Shown here: one piece after another, positions 36,743 through 45,399 of the stretch
Numbering within the stretch: the first letter of the stretch is position 1
How the letters are laid out: every line of letters begins with the position of its first letter
Assembly (NCBI RefSeq): GCF_000283655.1
Contig: NC_016585.1
Span: 191,001 to 255,000 of the forward strand
Reading direction: 5' to 3'
DNA: 64,000 nt
Source of the DNA: Azospirillum lipoferum 4B
GTDB lineage: Bacteria; Pseudomonadota; Alphaproteobacteria; Azospirillales; Azospirillaceae
The notes under the pieces: generated by a model
Seen by the model: only the letters and a program-made list of their open reading frames with translations
Told to the model about the DNA's origin: nothing
Databases searched by the model: none
Program-made: the position numbers and the translations under genes

Positions 36743-37077
36743 ACGCGCTGGACCTCTTCGTTCGGCGGCATCCGTGCCTTCCCGTCATTGATCTGCCGGA
36801 CGCCGGCGCAGACGAGCCGGCAAAGGTCCCGCACCAGCGGCAGCGCGATGAAGTAGATCACCGAAACCCCGTCGCGGCGCCGGCCGAGGATGCCCGCCTC
36901 GACGAGGCAACCCAGCTGCTTCGACACGTTCGCCTGCTTCAGCCCGGTCGCTTCGACGATCCGGTTGACCGCCTGCGGCCTTTCCCAGACGGCCCGGACG
37001 ATGCGCAGCCGCGACGGCTCGCCCAGGATGGCGAGCAGGCGGGCCACATCCGCGATTTCGGTATCTGCGATCGGCAT
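36739..37077 (-). CDS. ArsR-family repressor, putative persulfide/redox sensor of the sulfur island
   Basis: The 112-residue protein is an ArsR/SmtB winged helix (LAILGEPSRLRIVRAV ... ATGLKQANVSKQLGCLVEAGILGRRRDGVSVIYFIA). It has three Cys: C57 in the recognition-helix region, and C86 and C90 in the last helix. This differs from the two-Cys layout of SqrR/BigR, where one Cys lies in helix 2 and one in helix 5, but a Cys-based switch remains plausible. It diverges from a sulfide:quinone oxidoreductase gene. The ATG at 37077 is chosen because the fold begins there; the frame is open upstream across the promoter. It probably represses both nearby operons through the AT-rich dyads at 37207 and 41067. 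Confidence 0.8.
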   Translation of the reverse strand: MPIADTEIADVARLLAILGEPSRLRIVRAVWERPQAVNRIVEATGLKQANVSKQLGCLVEAGILGRRRDGVSVIYFIALPLVRDLCRLVCAGVRQINDGKARMPPNEEVQRV

Positions 37078-37183
37078 CGATGATTCGGGGGCTGCTCGGG
37101 ATGGCTGCGGACCGGTGAGGCTGTCGCTCTTAATCCAAAGGGCGGCCACCTGCAAAGCGATAACCGGCATACCCCGAATTCGC

Positions 37184-37224
37184 TTGATTGTATTGCCATC
37201 CAGCAATATAAGATTTTTCTTATA
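37184..37224 (+). promoter_or_regulatory. Promoter of the sulfide oxidoreductase operon with overlapping 7-4-7 dyad
   Basis: A -35 box TTGATT (37184-37189) and a -10 box TATAAG (37207-37212) are 17 bases apart. The -10 box lies in a perfect dyad, TATAAGA-TTTT-TCTTATA (37207-37224), in an otherwise GC-rich region. A similar dyad lies at 41067-41084. The arrangement fits repression by the adjacent ArsR protein. Confidence 0.65.
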
Positions 37225-37286
37225 AACAAGGCGCGTCCTCATGCCGGGCCGGCGCGCGGACGACACTGAATTCCGGGGGAAAGCGC

Positions 37287-38651
37287 ATGACGAAGGAAGT
37301 CCCGCCGCGCGATGGGTCGATCTTGGGTTTCGATTCTCCGCTGAGCCGCCGCAAGATGCTGGCGCTGTCCGGTGCCGGCGCGGCGACGCTGATGGCGGTG
37401 TCCGCACCCGCCAGGGCGGCGGAGCCGCCGCCGAAGGTCGCGACCAAGGCCCACATCGTCATCGCCGGTGCAGGCGCCGCCGGTCTGGCCGCCGCCGCCC
37501 GCCTTGCCGAACGGCTGGACGGTGCGACGATCACGGTGATCGACCGCCGCAAGGAACATTATTATCAGCCGGGCTTCACCCTGGTGGCCGCCGGGCTGAA
37601 GCCGCAGGGCTACGTCGTCTCGACGACCGCCGACTATCTTCCCCGCGGCGTCACCCTGATCGAGGAGCAGGTGGCGGAGTTCGACCCGGTGGCGAACAAG
37701 GTCGTCACCGACACGGGCCGGGCCATCCGCTACGACTTCCTGATGGTGGCGACGGGACTGCATCTCGACTATGCCGCCATCGAAGGCATGAACACCGATC
37801 TGATCGGCAAGGATGGGCTGGGCAGCGTCTATGCCGGTCCGGCCGCCGCCGTGGTGACCTGGAAGGAGATGGCGCGCTTTGCCGAGACCGGCGGTGTCGG
37901 CCTGTTCGGCCGTCCGGCCACCGAGATGAAATGTGCGGGCGCGCCGCTGAAATACACCTTCATCACCGACGACTACCTGCGCCGCCATGGCATGCGCGGC
38001 AAGTCGGAGCTGATCTACACCGCGCAGAACAAGGGCCTGTTCAGCGTTCCCATCGTCTCCGAGAAAGTGCGGATGCTGTTCCGCGACCGGCAGGTGAAGG
38101 TCGCCTATGACCATGTCATGACGGCGATCGATCCCGGCCGCAAGATCGCCACCTACAAGACCCCGACCGGCACGGCCGAATTCAAGTACGACTTCATCAA
38201 TGTCGTCCCGCCGATGCGGGCCCCGGCCGCCGTGCGCAACAGCCCGCTGCGCTGGCAGGAGGGCGTCTGGGCCGGCGACGGCTGGATGGAGGTGGAGAAG
38301 CCGACCCTGCGGCACAAACGCTTCCCCAACGTCTTCGGCATCGGCGACGTGGCGGGCGTTCCGAAGGGCAAGACGGCGGCCAGCGTGAAATGGCAGGTGC
38401 CGGTGGCGGTGGACCACCTGATCGCCAGCATCCAGGGCACGACCTCGGCCAGCGTCTACAACGGCTACACCTCCTGTCCGCTGATCACGCGGCTGGGCCG
38501 GGCGATGCTTGTGGAATTCGATTACGAGGACAACCTCGTTCCCTCCTTCCCCGGCGTCATTGCGCCGCTGGAGGAGCTGTGGGTGACCTGGGTCATGAAG
38601 ACCATGGCGCTGAAGCCGACCTATGTGTCGATGCTGCGCGGCCAGGCATAA
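37287..38651 (+). CDS. sqr: Sulfide:quinone oxidoreductase, type II-like, with twin-arginine signal
   Basis: This 454-residue FAD enzyme oxidises sulfide to sulfane sulfur and passes electrons to quinone. It has a twin-arginine-like signal (SRRKMLALSGAG ... APARA, about residues 20-45), the FAD motif VIAGAGAAGLAAAARL, and two catalytic-type Cys, C216 in MKCAGAPLK and C397 in YTSCPLIT. These match the SQOR/type II pattern. The C-terminal FAD region FGIGDVAGVPKGKTAASV and a final amphipathic segment complete it. It is the first gene of an operon with a small membrane protein and a hydrolase. An exported form would work on the periplasmic face, which is not the usual view for type II enzymes. 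Confidence 0.85.
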   Translation: MTKEVPPRDGSILGFDSPLSRRKMLALSGAGAATLMAVSAPARAAEPPPKVATKAHIVIAGAGAAGLAAAARLAERLDGATITVIDRRKEHYYQPGFTLVAAGLKPQGYVVSTTADYLPRGVTLIEEQVAEFDPVANKVVTDTGRAIRYDFLMVATGLHLDYAAIEGMNTDLIGKDGLGSVYAGPAAAVVTWKEMARFAETGGVGLFGRPATEMKCAGAPLKYTFITDDYLRRHGMRGKSELIYTAQNKGLFSVPIVSEKVRMLFRDRQVKVAYDHVMTAIDPGRKIATYKTPTGTAEFKYDFINVVPPMRAPAAVRNSPLRWQEGVWAGDGWMEVEKPTLRHKRFPNVFGIGDVAGVPKGKTAASVKWQVPVAVDHLIASIQGTTSASVYNGYTSCPLITRLGRAMLVEFDYEDNLVPSFPGVIAPLEELWVTWVMKTMALKPTYVSMLRGQA

Positions 38652-38666
38652 GCGGAGGACGACAGC

Positions 38667-39023
38667 ATGAAGGAATTCGATCTCGCGGTCTTCCTGGTGG
38701 TGTTCCAGGAAATGCTCGGCCCACTTCTGTGGATCCTGCCGGCGCTCGGCATCGCCGGGCTGGCCGCCTTCGTCGCCGTGCTGCTGCACGAAGGCGGGCT
38801 GGTCAGCCGCCGGCTGGTCCGGTCCGAGATCGTCGGTGTCCTGGGCGGCTTCGCCGCGCTCGGCCTGATGGCGACGGTGACCATCTCCGGCTTTTCCGAC
38901 GCCGGCGGGCCGGTGGACTGGCTGCTGGTCGGCCTGATCTGGGGCGTGGGGCTGGTCGGCGCGACCATTCTCGCCTATGCGGTCCAGGGGCTGTTCGCCT
39001 GGAAGGCGCCGCACGGGCACTGA
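38667..39023 (+). CDS. Small inner-membrane protein next to sulfide oxidoreductase (DUF5368-like)
   Basis: The 118-residue protein has three to four hydrophobic segments and starts MKEFDLAVFLVVFQEMLGPLLW. I recall this pattern as DUF5368, a family often found beside sulfide:quinone oxidoreductase genes, but cannot verify the number. It lies 15 bases after the oxidoreductase gene and is surely co-transcribed. It has no catalytic motif. A role in quinone access or membrane anchoring of the oxidoreductase is possible. Confidence 0.7.
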   Translation: MKEFDLAVFLVVFQEMLGPLLWILPALGIAGLAAFVAVLLHEGGLVSRRLVRSEIVGVLGGFAALGLMATVTISGFSDAGGPVDWLLVGLIWGVGLVGATILAYAVQGLFAWKAPHGH

Positions 39024-39047
39024 CGCCGGCATGACCGGAAAGACGCC

Positions 39048-39965
39048 ATGAGCTGGCTGGATCCCGGTCTCGGTCCCGGTACCGGTGCCGCGCTGGCGCT
39101 GGCGCTCGGACTTCCGCTGGCCGTCCGGGCGCTGGTGCATCGCGGCTTCCGCATTCCCTGCCGTCCGGAGGTCGGGACGCCCGCCGACGCCGGCCTGCCG
39201 TACCGGTCCGCCTCCATCGTCACGGAGCGGGGCCGCCGCCTGTTCGCGTGGCACATCCTGCCGCCGGGGGGCGGCCCGGCTCCCCATCTGGTGGTGATGC
39301 ACGGCTGGGGCGCCAATGCGGAGGACATGCTGCCGGTCGCCGCACCGTTGCGGCAGGCGGGCTATGGCGTTCTGCTGGTGGATGCGCGCAACCACGGCCG
39401 CAGCGACCGGGACGGCCATTCCTCCATGCCGCGCTTCGCCGAGGATCTGGCCCACGCCTTCGACTGGCTGGAACGGCAGCCGGAGGCGAGTCCGGGGCGC
39501 ATCGCCCTGCTCGGCCATTCGGTGGGGGCCGCAGCGGCGCTGCTGACGGCGGCACGCCTGAGCGAGCCGGCCGCCGTGGTGTCGCTGGCCGCCTTCCGTC
39601 ATCCGGAAATCGTCATGCGGCGCTTTCTCGCCCTGCATCGCGTGCCTTACCGGCCGCTGGGCTGGCTGATCTGCCGCTATGTGGAGCGTGTGATCGGCGA
39701 GCGCTTCGACGGCATCGCACCGGTGAACACGGCGGCGCGTGTCCGCTGCCCGACGCTGGTCCTGCATGGCGCCGACGACTCCATCACGCCGCCGGAGGAC
39801 TCGGAGGCCATCGCCGCCGCCCTTCCCGAGGGGCTGGGGCGGCTGGCGATCCTGCCCGGCTTCGGCCATGACACGGTGGACCGGATGGAGGAGGTGATGG
39901 CCCCTGTCCTGGCCTTCCTAAGCGAGCATCTGTCCGCCCCGCTCAATAGCGCAGCGACAGCTTGA
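39048..39965 (+). CDS. Alpha/beta hydrolase
   Basis: The 305-residue protein has the oxyanion region HGWGANAEDML, the nucleophile elbow GHSVG, the acid in LHGADDSITP and the His in PGFGHDTV, so the catalytic triad is complete. A single hydrophobic N-terminal stretch (about residues 7-25) may anchor it in the membrane. It is the last gene of the sulfide oxidoreductase operon, and its end overlaps the convergent DUF2141 gene by 23 bases. Its substrate is unknown; thioesters or acylated persulfides would suit the context, but that is speculation. Confidence 0.8.
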   Translation: MSWLDPGLGPGTGAALALALGLPLAVRALVHRGFRIPCRPEVGTPADAGLPYRSASIVTERGRRLFAWHILPPGGGPAPHLVVMHGWGANAEDMLPVAAPLRQAGYGVLLVDARNHGRSDRDGHSSMPRFAEDLAHAFDWLERQPEASPGRIALLGHSVGAAAALLTAARLSEPAAVVSLAAFRHPEIVMRRFLALHRVPYRPLGWLICRYVERVIGERFDGIAPVNTAARVRCPTLVLHGADDSITPPEDSEAIAAALPEGLGRLAILPGFGHDTVDRMEEVMAPVLAFLSEHLSAPLNSAATA

Positions 39966-40380
39966 GTTTGGAGCCCGCCGCCGGGAGTGCGAAGGCCGAC
40001 GCCTCGAAGGAGGGCGGGCCGGTCACCTCGGGATCGTTGCTCAGGGCATAGCCTTCCGTGGGAATCATGCCGAGGAAGCGGTTGAGGTCGCCGCTCGCGT
40101 CCTCGTCATGATAGGCCATGATCGCATAGGTGCCGGCGGGGAGGTCGCGGAAGACCACCTCCACCGTGCCGGGCACCGCCGGAACCGTCTGGATGGCGCG
40201 GCTCTGCGCCTCCTTGCGGAAGGCGTCCGGGCGGTCGTACAGGACGACCTTCACCTGTCCCGCCGCGTCCCGCACCGGGCCGACCGAAACGGCGAGATCC
40301 GCCGCCAATGCCGTGCCGCCCGTGACGATGCCGGCCGCGGCCAGGGTCGCGGCGGCGAGGAGAAGCGCGAGGTGGTTCAT
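39943..40380 (-). CDS. Secreted DUF2141 family protein
   Basis: The 145-residue protein has a Sec signal peptide (about residues 1-27, ending TALA). A beta-sandwich-like domain follows with VKVVLYDRPDAFRKE, EVVFRDLPAGTYAIMAYHDEDASGDLN and GMIPTEGYALSND, the pattern of DUF2141. The function of this family is not known. It is the last gene of the leftward operon starting at 40993. Confidence 0.8.
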   Translation of the reverse strand: MNHLALLLAAATLAAAGIVTGGTALAADLAVSVGPVRDAAGQVKVVLYDRPDAFRKEAQSRAIQTVPAVPGTVEVVFRDLPAGTYAIMAYHDEDASGDLNRFLGMIPTEGYALSNDPEVTGPPSFEASAFALPAAGSKLKLSLRY

Positions 40381-40400
40381 GGTCGTCCCCGTCCCATCGA

Positions 40401-40760
40401 TCAGGCCGTGACCTTGGCCTTTTCGGCGAACTGGTCATAGGCTTCCAACGCTTGGGCGGCATACATGACGGAGGGGCCGGCGCCCATATAGACGGCCATG
40501 CCCATGGTCTCCATGATCTCCTCGCGGGTGGCGCCCTGCTTCACCGCGGCCTCGGCGTGGAAGGCGACGCAGCCGTCGCAGCGGATGGCGACGGCGATGC
40601 CCAGCGCGATCAGCTCCTTCGTCTTGGTGTCGAGCGCGTTCGCCTTAAGCGCCGCCTGGGCGATGCCGGAAAAGGCCTTCATCACCTCCGGCGCGCCGCC
40701 GCGCAGTTCGCGGATGGCGCCGGACAGTTCGACCGTCATGTCGGGCCAGTTCTTGTGCAT
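40401..40760 (-). CDS. Carboxymuconolactone decarboxylase/AhpD-family protein
   Basis: The 119-residue protein has the AhpD-type redox motif CDGCVAFHAEAA (C61, C64, H68), preceded by KTKELIALGIAVAIR. AhpD-like proteins act as small thiol reductants or peroxidase partners. In this sulfur island a role in reducing persulfides is plausible. I chose the ATG at 40760 because the domain begins there. It lies 29 bases after the DUF2892 gene on the same strand. Confidence 0.85.
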   Translation of the reverse strand: MHKNWPDMTVELSGAIRELRGGAPEVMKAFSGIAQAALKANALDTKTKELIALGIAVAIRCDGCVAFHAEAAVKQGATREEIMETMGMAVYMGAGPSVMYAAQALEAYDQFAEKAKVTA

Positions 40761-40789
40761 GATCCGTATCCTTCTGTGAGCGGTGGAGA

Positions 40790-40993
40790 TCAGTTGAAGG
40801 CGCAGCCGGGGCGGGCGCCGGCCTTCTTCAGCACGATGGCCAGCGGGCAGAAGCCGGTGAAGGCGGCCTGCAGCATGTTCGCGCCGACGAAGGCGGGCAG
40901 CCACAGCCACGCCGTGCTGTAAAGTTGCGACAGGGCAAGGCCGGCCAGGATGACGGTTCCGGCGAAGGCCATGACGATGCGGTCGATGTTCAT
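40790..40993 (-). CDS. DUF2892 (YgaP-type) small membrane protein
   Basis: The 67-residue protein starts MNIDRIVMAFAGTVIL and has two membrane segments with the conserved end FTGFCPLAIVLKKAG. The same domain is the membrane part of the rhodanese YgaP and often occurs as a separate protein in sulfide-responsive operons. Two Cys are present, one in GFCP and one near the C-terminus. It is the first gene of the leftward operon, facing the RND-rhodanese operon across a 138-base promoter region. Confidence 0.85.
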   Translation of the reverse strand: MNIDRIVMAFAGTVILAGLALSQLYSTAWLWLPAFVGANMLQAAFTGFCPLAIVLKKAGARPGCAFN

Positions 40994-41057
40994 GTGTCCA
41001 CTCCCAAGAGGGTCCGGCCGGGGCGCCGCCTTGTCCGGCGGGCCGCCAATGCATTCG

Positions 41058-41094
41058 TTGACGCTAAATTAGATTTATCTTATTAATAGGTCAA
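41058..41094. promoter_or_regulatory. Back-to-back promoters sharing an ArsR-type dyad
   Basis: Rightward, TTGACG (41058-41063) and TATTAA (41081-41086) are 17 bases apart. Leftward, TTGACC (41094-41089) and TAATTT are also 17 bases apart. Both spacers contain the dyad at 41067-41084 (AATTAGA-TTTA-TCTTATT, one mismatch), which matches the site at 37207-37224 in 14 of 18 positions. One repressor dimer could silence both operons. Confidence 0.65.
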
Positions 41095-41131
41095 GCGTCA
41101 AACCGAGAGCCAGAGGCCAGGGCTTCCCATC

Positions 41132-42154
41132 ATGTGCACCCGCAAGAGCGCCTTTCCGGCGCTTCCCATCCTCGCCCTCCTGCTGTGTTGCCTTTCCGCT
41201 CCGCTTGCGGCGGCGGAGGAGGGCCGAATGACGGTCGAAAGCCGTCCCGTCGAGGATCTGAAATCCGTGTTCGCCACGGTGGACAGCGTCCGTCAGGCCA
41301 AGGCGCGGACCCGGATCGGCGGCACCCTGTCCGGCCTGACGGTGCGGGAAGGCGACCGGGTGGAGGTGGGGCAGGTGATCGCCACCGTCGGCGACCCGAA
41401 GCTGCCGTTGCAGATCGCGGCGCTGGATGCCCGCCTGCAGTCGCTCCAGGCGCAGCAGCGTCAGGCGGAGATCGAACTCGACCGTGCCCGCCAGCTGCGC
41501 GCCACCGGCATCGGCAGCCAGCAGAAGCTCGACGATGCGACGACCGCGCTCGACGTCGTCCGCGCCCAGATGGCCGCCATGAAGGCCGACCGCGCCGTGG
41601 TGGAACAGCAGCTCCGCGAAGGCAACGTGCTGGCCCCGGCGGCCGGCCGGGTGCTGCAGGTGCCGCTGGTCGACGGCGTCGTGGTGCTGCCGGGGGAGGC
41701 GGTGGCGACCATCGCCACGGAAAGCTATGTGCTGCGCCTGCGCCTGCCCGAGCGTCACGCCCGCTTCATGAAGCAAGGGGATCCCGTTCTGGTCGGCGCC
41801 CGCGGCCTCGCGCCGGACCCAGCGGCGGGCCTCGTCCGCGGAACGGTGCGCCGGGTCTATCCCGAACTGGAGGACGGGCAGGTGGTGGCGGATGCCGAGG
41901 TCTCCGGTCTCGGCGACTATTTCGTCGGCGAGCGGGTGCGGGTTCTGGTCGCCACCGGCAGCCGCGAGGCGATTCTCATCCCGCCGGACTATCTGGCCCG
42001 GCGGCTGGGCCTGGACATGGTGCGCCTCGCCGATGGGGTCGAGATCCCGGTTCAGGTCGGCCGCCCGGTTCCGGGTGAAGGTTCGAGTGCCATCGAGATC
42101 CTGTCCGGCTTGCGGCCCGGCGACGTGATCGTCAAGGCGGGGGCGGCGCGATGA
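41132..42154 (+). CDS. RND efflux periplasmic adaptor (HlyD/MFP family)
   Basis: The 340-residue protein has a signal peptide (about residues 9-28, ending LAAA). The lipoyl-type half motifs are TRIGGTLSGLTVREGDRVEVGQVIATVGD and NVLAPAAGRVLQVPLVDGVVVLPGEAVATI, with a helical hairpin between them (LDARLQSLQAQQRQAEIELDRARQL). Beta-barrel and membrane-proximal domains follow. It should bridge the inner-membrane RND pump to an outer-membrane channel, whose gene is not in the window. The stop overlaps the pump start (ATGA). Confidence 0.87.
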   Translation: MCTRKSAFPALPILALLLCCLSAPLAAAEEGRMTVESRPVEDLKSVFATVDSVRQAKARTRIGGTLSGLTVREGDRVEVGQVIATVGDPKLPLQIAALDARLQSLQAQQRQAEIELDRARQLRATGIGSQQKLDDATTALDVVRAQMAAMKADRAVVEQQLREGNVLAPAAGRVLQVPLVDGVVVLPGEAVATIATESYVLRLRLPERHARFMKQGDPVLVGARGLAPDPAAGLVRGTVRRVYPELEDGQVVADAEVSGLGDYFVGERVRVLVATGSREAILIPPDYLARRLGLDMVRLADGVEIPVQVGRPVPGEGSSAIEILSGLRPGDVIVKAGAAR

Positions 42155-45100
42155 GGCTCGGCCTGTCCGGCTGGCTGACGCGGACCTTCATCCGCTCGCC
42201 GCTGACCCCTCTGCTGCTGCTGGCCTCGCTGGTGGTCGGGACGGTCGCCCTGCTCTCCCTCCCGCGCGAGGAGGAGCCGCAGATCAGCGTCCCGATGGTC
42301 GAGGTCCATGTCCGCGCCGACGGGCTGCGCGCCGACGATGCGGTGGAGCTGGTGACCAAGCCGCTGGAGGAGATCGTCAAGGCGATCGACGGCGTCGAGC
42401 ATGTCTACAGCCAGACGATGGACGACGGCGCCGTCGTGACGGCGCGCTTCGTCGTCGGCACGCCCTCCGACAATGCCATCCTGCGCGTGCACGAGAAGCT
42501 GCGCGCCAATTACGACCGCATGCCGCTCGGCATTCCGGAACCGCTGGTCGTCGGCCGCGGCATCGACGACGTGGCGATCCTGACGCTGACGCTGTTTCCC
42601 CGCGCCGAAGCGGCGGCGCGCTGGGACGACAACGCGCTGTGGACGGCGGCCGACCGCATGCTTGCCGAGCTGGTGAAGACCGAGGATGTCGGCCTGACCT
42701 ACATCGTCGGCGGCCGGCCGGACCAGATCCGGGTGGAGCCGGACCCGGAACGCCTCGCCCTGGCCGGTGTCACGCTGAACCAGCTGGTCGACAAGGTGAA
42801 GAACGCCAACCGCTCCTTCCAGGTCGGACAGCTGCGCTCGCGCGGCGGCAGCCTGCCGGTGGTGGCCGGCCAGACCCTGCAGGGCGTTCCCGACATCGGC
42901 CTGCTGCTGCTGACCACGCGCGACGGGCGCCCGGTCTATGTCAAGGACGTCGCCGACGTGATCGTCGGTGCCCGGCCGGAGGAGGCGCGGGCCTGGCACA
43001 TGGTGCCGGACGGCAAGGGCGGGCTGACCCGCGTGCCGGCGGTGACCATTGCCGTTGCCAAGCGGGCGGGAGCCAACGCCGTGGTCATCGCCGACCATGT
43101 GCTGGAGCGTCTGCACTCCCTGCGCTCCGCAGGTCTGCCGCAGGAGCTGGAGGTCGCCGTCACCCGGAACTATGGCGAGACGGCCGACGAGAAGGTGGAC
43201 GAGCTGCTGTTCCATCTGGCGCTCGCCACGCTGTCCATCGTGCTGCTGGTGGCTGCGGCCATCGGCTGGCGCGAGGGGGCGGTGGTCTTCGTGGTCATCC
43301 CCACCACGATCCTGCTGACCATGTTCGCCTCCTGGGCGATGGGCTACACCATCAACCGCGTCAGCCTGTTCGCGCTGATCTTCTCCATCGGCATCCTGGT
43401 GGACGACGCCATCGTGGTGGTGGAGAACATCGACCGCCACTGGTCGATGCGCGACGGCCGCTCCCGCATCCAGGCCGCCATCGAGGCGGTGGCCGAGGTC
43501 GGCAACCCCACCATCGTCGCCACCCTGACGGTGGTCGCCGCCCTGCTGCCGATGATGTTCGTCTCCGGCATGATGGGGCCGTACATGAGCCCGATCCCGG
43601 CCAATGCGTCGGCCGCCATGCTGTTCAGCTTCTTCGTCGCCATGGTGCTGACGCCCTGGCTGATGGTGAAGCTGCGCCGCGGCGAGATGCCGCCCGCGCA
43701 TGGCGATCATGGGGGCGATCATGGGGGCGGCCATGGCGGACGCCTCGGCCGGCTCTATCTGGCGGCGGCGCGGCCGGTGGTGCGCAGCAAGCGGTCGGCC
43801 TGGATCTTCCTGCTGGCGGTGGGCGTCGCCACGCTGGCCTCGCTGCTGCTGTTCTACAGCAAGGACGTGACCGTCAAGCTGCTGCCCTTCGACAACAAGT
43901 CGGAGCTTCAGGTGGTCGTTGACCTGCCGGAGGGTGCGTCGCTGGAGGATACGGAGCGCGCGCTGTTCGCCGCCGCCGACCGCATCGCCGGCCTGCCCGA
44001 GCTGACCGGCATCCAGGCCTATGCCGGCACCGCGTCTCCCTTCAACTTCAACGGCCTGGTCCGCCAATCCAATCTGCGCCGCCAGCCGGACAAGGGTGAC
44101 CTGCAGGTCACTCTCGCGGCTCGGACGGAACGGTTGCGTTCCAGCCACGAGGTGGCGATCGACCTGCGCCGGCGGCTTGCCGCCGTGCCCTTCCCGGCGG
44201 GGACCGTGGTGAAGGTGGTGGAGGTTCCGCCGGGGCCACCCGTGCTGTCCACGCTGCTGGCCGAGGTCTACGGCCCGGATGCCGACACCCGCCGAAAGAC
44301 CGCCGCTCTGGTGCGCGAGGCGTTCCGGCAGGTCGATTTCATCGTCGATATCGACGGTACCGTCCGCCAGCCGGGGGAGCGCCTGCGCTTCGCCCTCGAC
44401 CACGGCAACCTGGATTTCTTCGGCGTGGAGGAGGAGGCGGTCTACGACACGCTGCAGGCGCTGCTCGGCGGCGTGCCGGTCGGCTATTCCCATCGCGGCG
44501 CCGGGCGGTTGCCGATGGAGATCTCCGTCCGCCTGCCGAAATCGGACCTGTTCCTGTCGGAGCGCGTGCTGGCGACGCCGGTGCCCGGCCGGCGCGGATC
44601 GGTGGAGCTGGGCAACCTCGTCACCATGACCAGGGAGCCGGCCTCCCATCTGGTTTTCCGGCATAACGGCCGCTTTGCCGAGATGGTGCAGGCGGAGCTG
44701 GCCGGCAGCTTCGAGGCGCCGATCTACGGCATGCTGGCGGTGCAGGACCGCCTGTCGGAGATCGACTGGCGCGCCGTCGGGCTGGACCGTCCGCCGGAGG
44801 TGCGGCTGCACGGCCAGCCGGCGGACGAAACCCGGCCCAGCATCCTGTGGGACGGCGAATGGGAGATCACCTATGTCACCTTCCGCGACATGGGGGCGGC
44901 CTTCGCCGTCGCCATCCTCGGCATCTATCTGCTGGTGGTGGCCCAGTTCGGCAGTTTCAAGCTGCCGCTGGTCATCCTGGTCCCGGTGCCGCTGACGCTG
45001 ATCGGCATCCTGATCGGCCATTGGCTGTTCGCGGCGCCCTTCACCGCAACCTCGATGATCGGCTTCATCGCGCTGGCCGGAATCATCGTCCGCAATTCCA

Positions 45101-45399
45101 TCCTGCTGGTCGATTTCATCCGCCATCTGCGCGACGATCCCAAGGGGAATGACGGCCGTCCGATCCGCGACATCGTGCTGGAGGCCGGGGCGATCCGTTT
45201 CAAGCCGATCCTGCTGACGGCGCTGGCCGCGATGATCGGGGCGGCCTTCATTCTGACCGACCCGATCTTCCAGGGGCTGGCGATTTCCATGCTGTTCGGG
45301 CTTGCCAGCTCCACCCTGCTGACCGTGCTGGTCATCCCCGCCATCTACGTCGCGCTTCGCGGCGGCACCCCGTCCAAAACCGAGAGGGCAGTACCATGA
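42151..45399 (+). CDS. RND-family efflux transporter (AcrB-like)
   Basis: This 1,082-residue inner-membrane pump has 12 membrane segments and two large periplasmic loops. The TM4 proton-relay motif is kept (ILVDDAIVVVENIDRH), as are GYTINRVSLFAL and the C-terminal AGIIVRNSILLVDFI. A His/Gly-rich loop (about residues 515-530) has at least four His within 20 residues and may bind metal; it is encoded partly by a 12-base tandem repeat. It is translationally coupled to the adaptor and to a rhodanese, which is unusual for drug pumps. I infer export of a sulfur compound or a toxic product of sulfur stress. Confidence 0.88.
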   Translation: MRLGLSGWLTRTFIRSPLTPLLLLASLVVGTVALLSLPREEEPQISVPMVEVHVRADGLRADDAVELVTKPLEEIVKAIDGVEHVYSQTMDDGAVVTARFVVGTPSDNAILRVHEKLRANYDRMPLGIPEPLVVGRGIDDVAILTLTLFPRAEAAARWDDNALWTAADRMLAELVKTEDVGLTYIVGGRPDQIRVEPDPERLALAGVTLNQLVDKVKNANRSFQVGQLRSRGGSLPVVAGQTLQGVPDIGLLLLTTRDGRPVYVKDVADVIVGARPEEARAWHMVPDGKGGLTRVPAVTIAVAKRAGANAVVIADHVLERLHSLRSAGLPQELEVAVTRNYGETADEKVDELLFHLALATLSIVLLVAAAIGWREGAVVFVVIPTTILLTMFASWAMGYTINRVSLFALIFSIGILVDDAIVVVENIDRHWSMRDGRSRIQAAIEAVAEVGNPTIVATLTVVAALLPMMFVSGMMGPYMSPIPANASAAMLFSFFVAMVLTPWLMVKLRRGEMPPAHGDHGGDHGGGHGGRLGRLYLAAARPVVRSKRSAWIFLLAVGVATLASLLLFYSKDVTVKLLPFDNKSELQVVVDLPEGASLEDTERALFAAADRIAGLPELTGIQAYAGTASPFNFNGLVRQSNLRRQPDKGDLQVTLAARTERLRSSHEVAIDLRRRLAAVPFPAGTVVKVVEVPPGPPVLSTLLAEVYGPDADTRRKTAALVREAFRQVDFIVDIDGTVRQPGERLRFALDHGNLDFFGVEEEAVYDTLQALLGGVPVGYSHRGAGRLPMEISVRLPKSDLFLSERVLATPVPGRRGSVELGNLVTMTREPASHLVFRHNGRFAEMVQAELAGSFEAPIYGMLAVQDRLSEIDWRAVGLDRPPEVRLHGQPADETRPSILWDGEWEITYVTFRDMGAAFAVAILGIYLLVVAQFGSFKLPLVILVPVPLTLIGILIGHWLFAAPFTATSMIGFIALAGIIVRNSILLVDFIRHLRDDPKGNDGRPIRDIVLEAGAIRFKPILLTALAAMIGAAFILTDPIFQGLAISMLFGLASSTLLTVLVIPAIYVALRGGTPSKTERAVP

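Noticed and set aside
42052-45126. Long open antisense frame opposite the RND pump
   Set aside because: Same reason: no motif, biased composition, and the sense strand encodes a clear AcrB-type pump.
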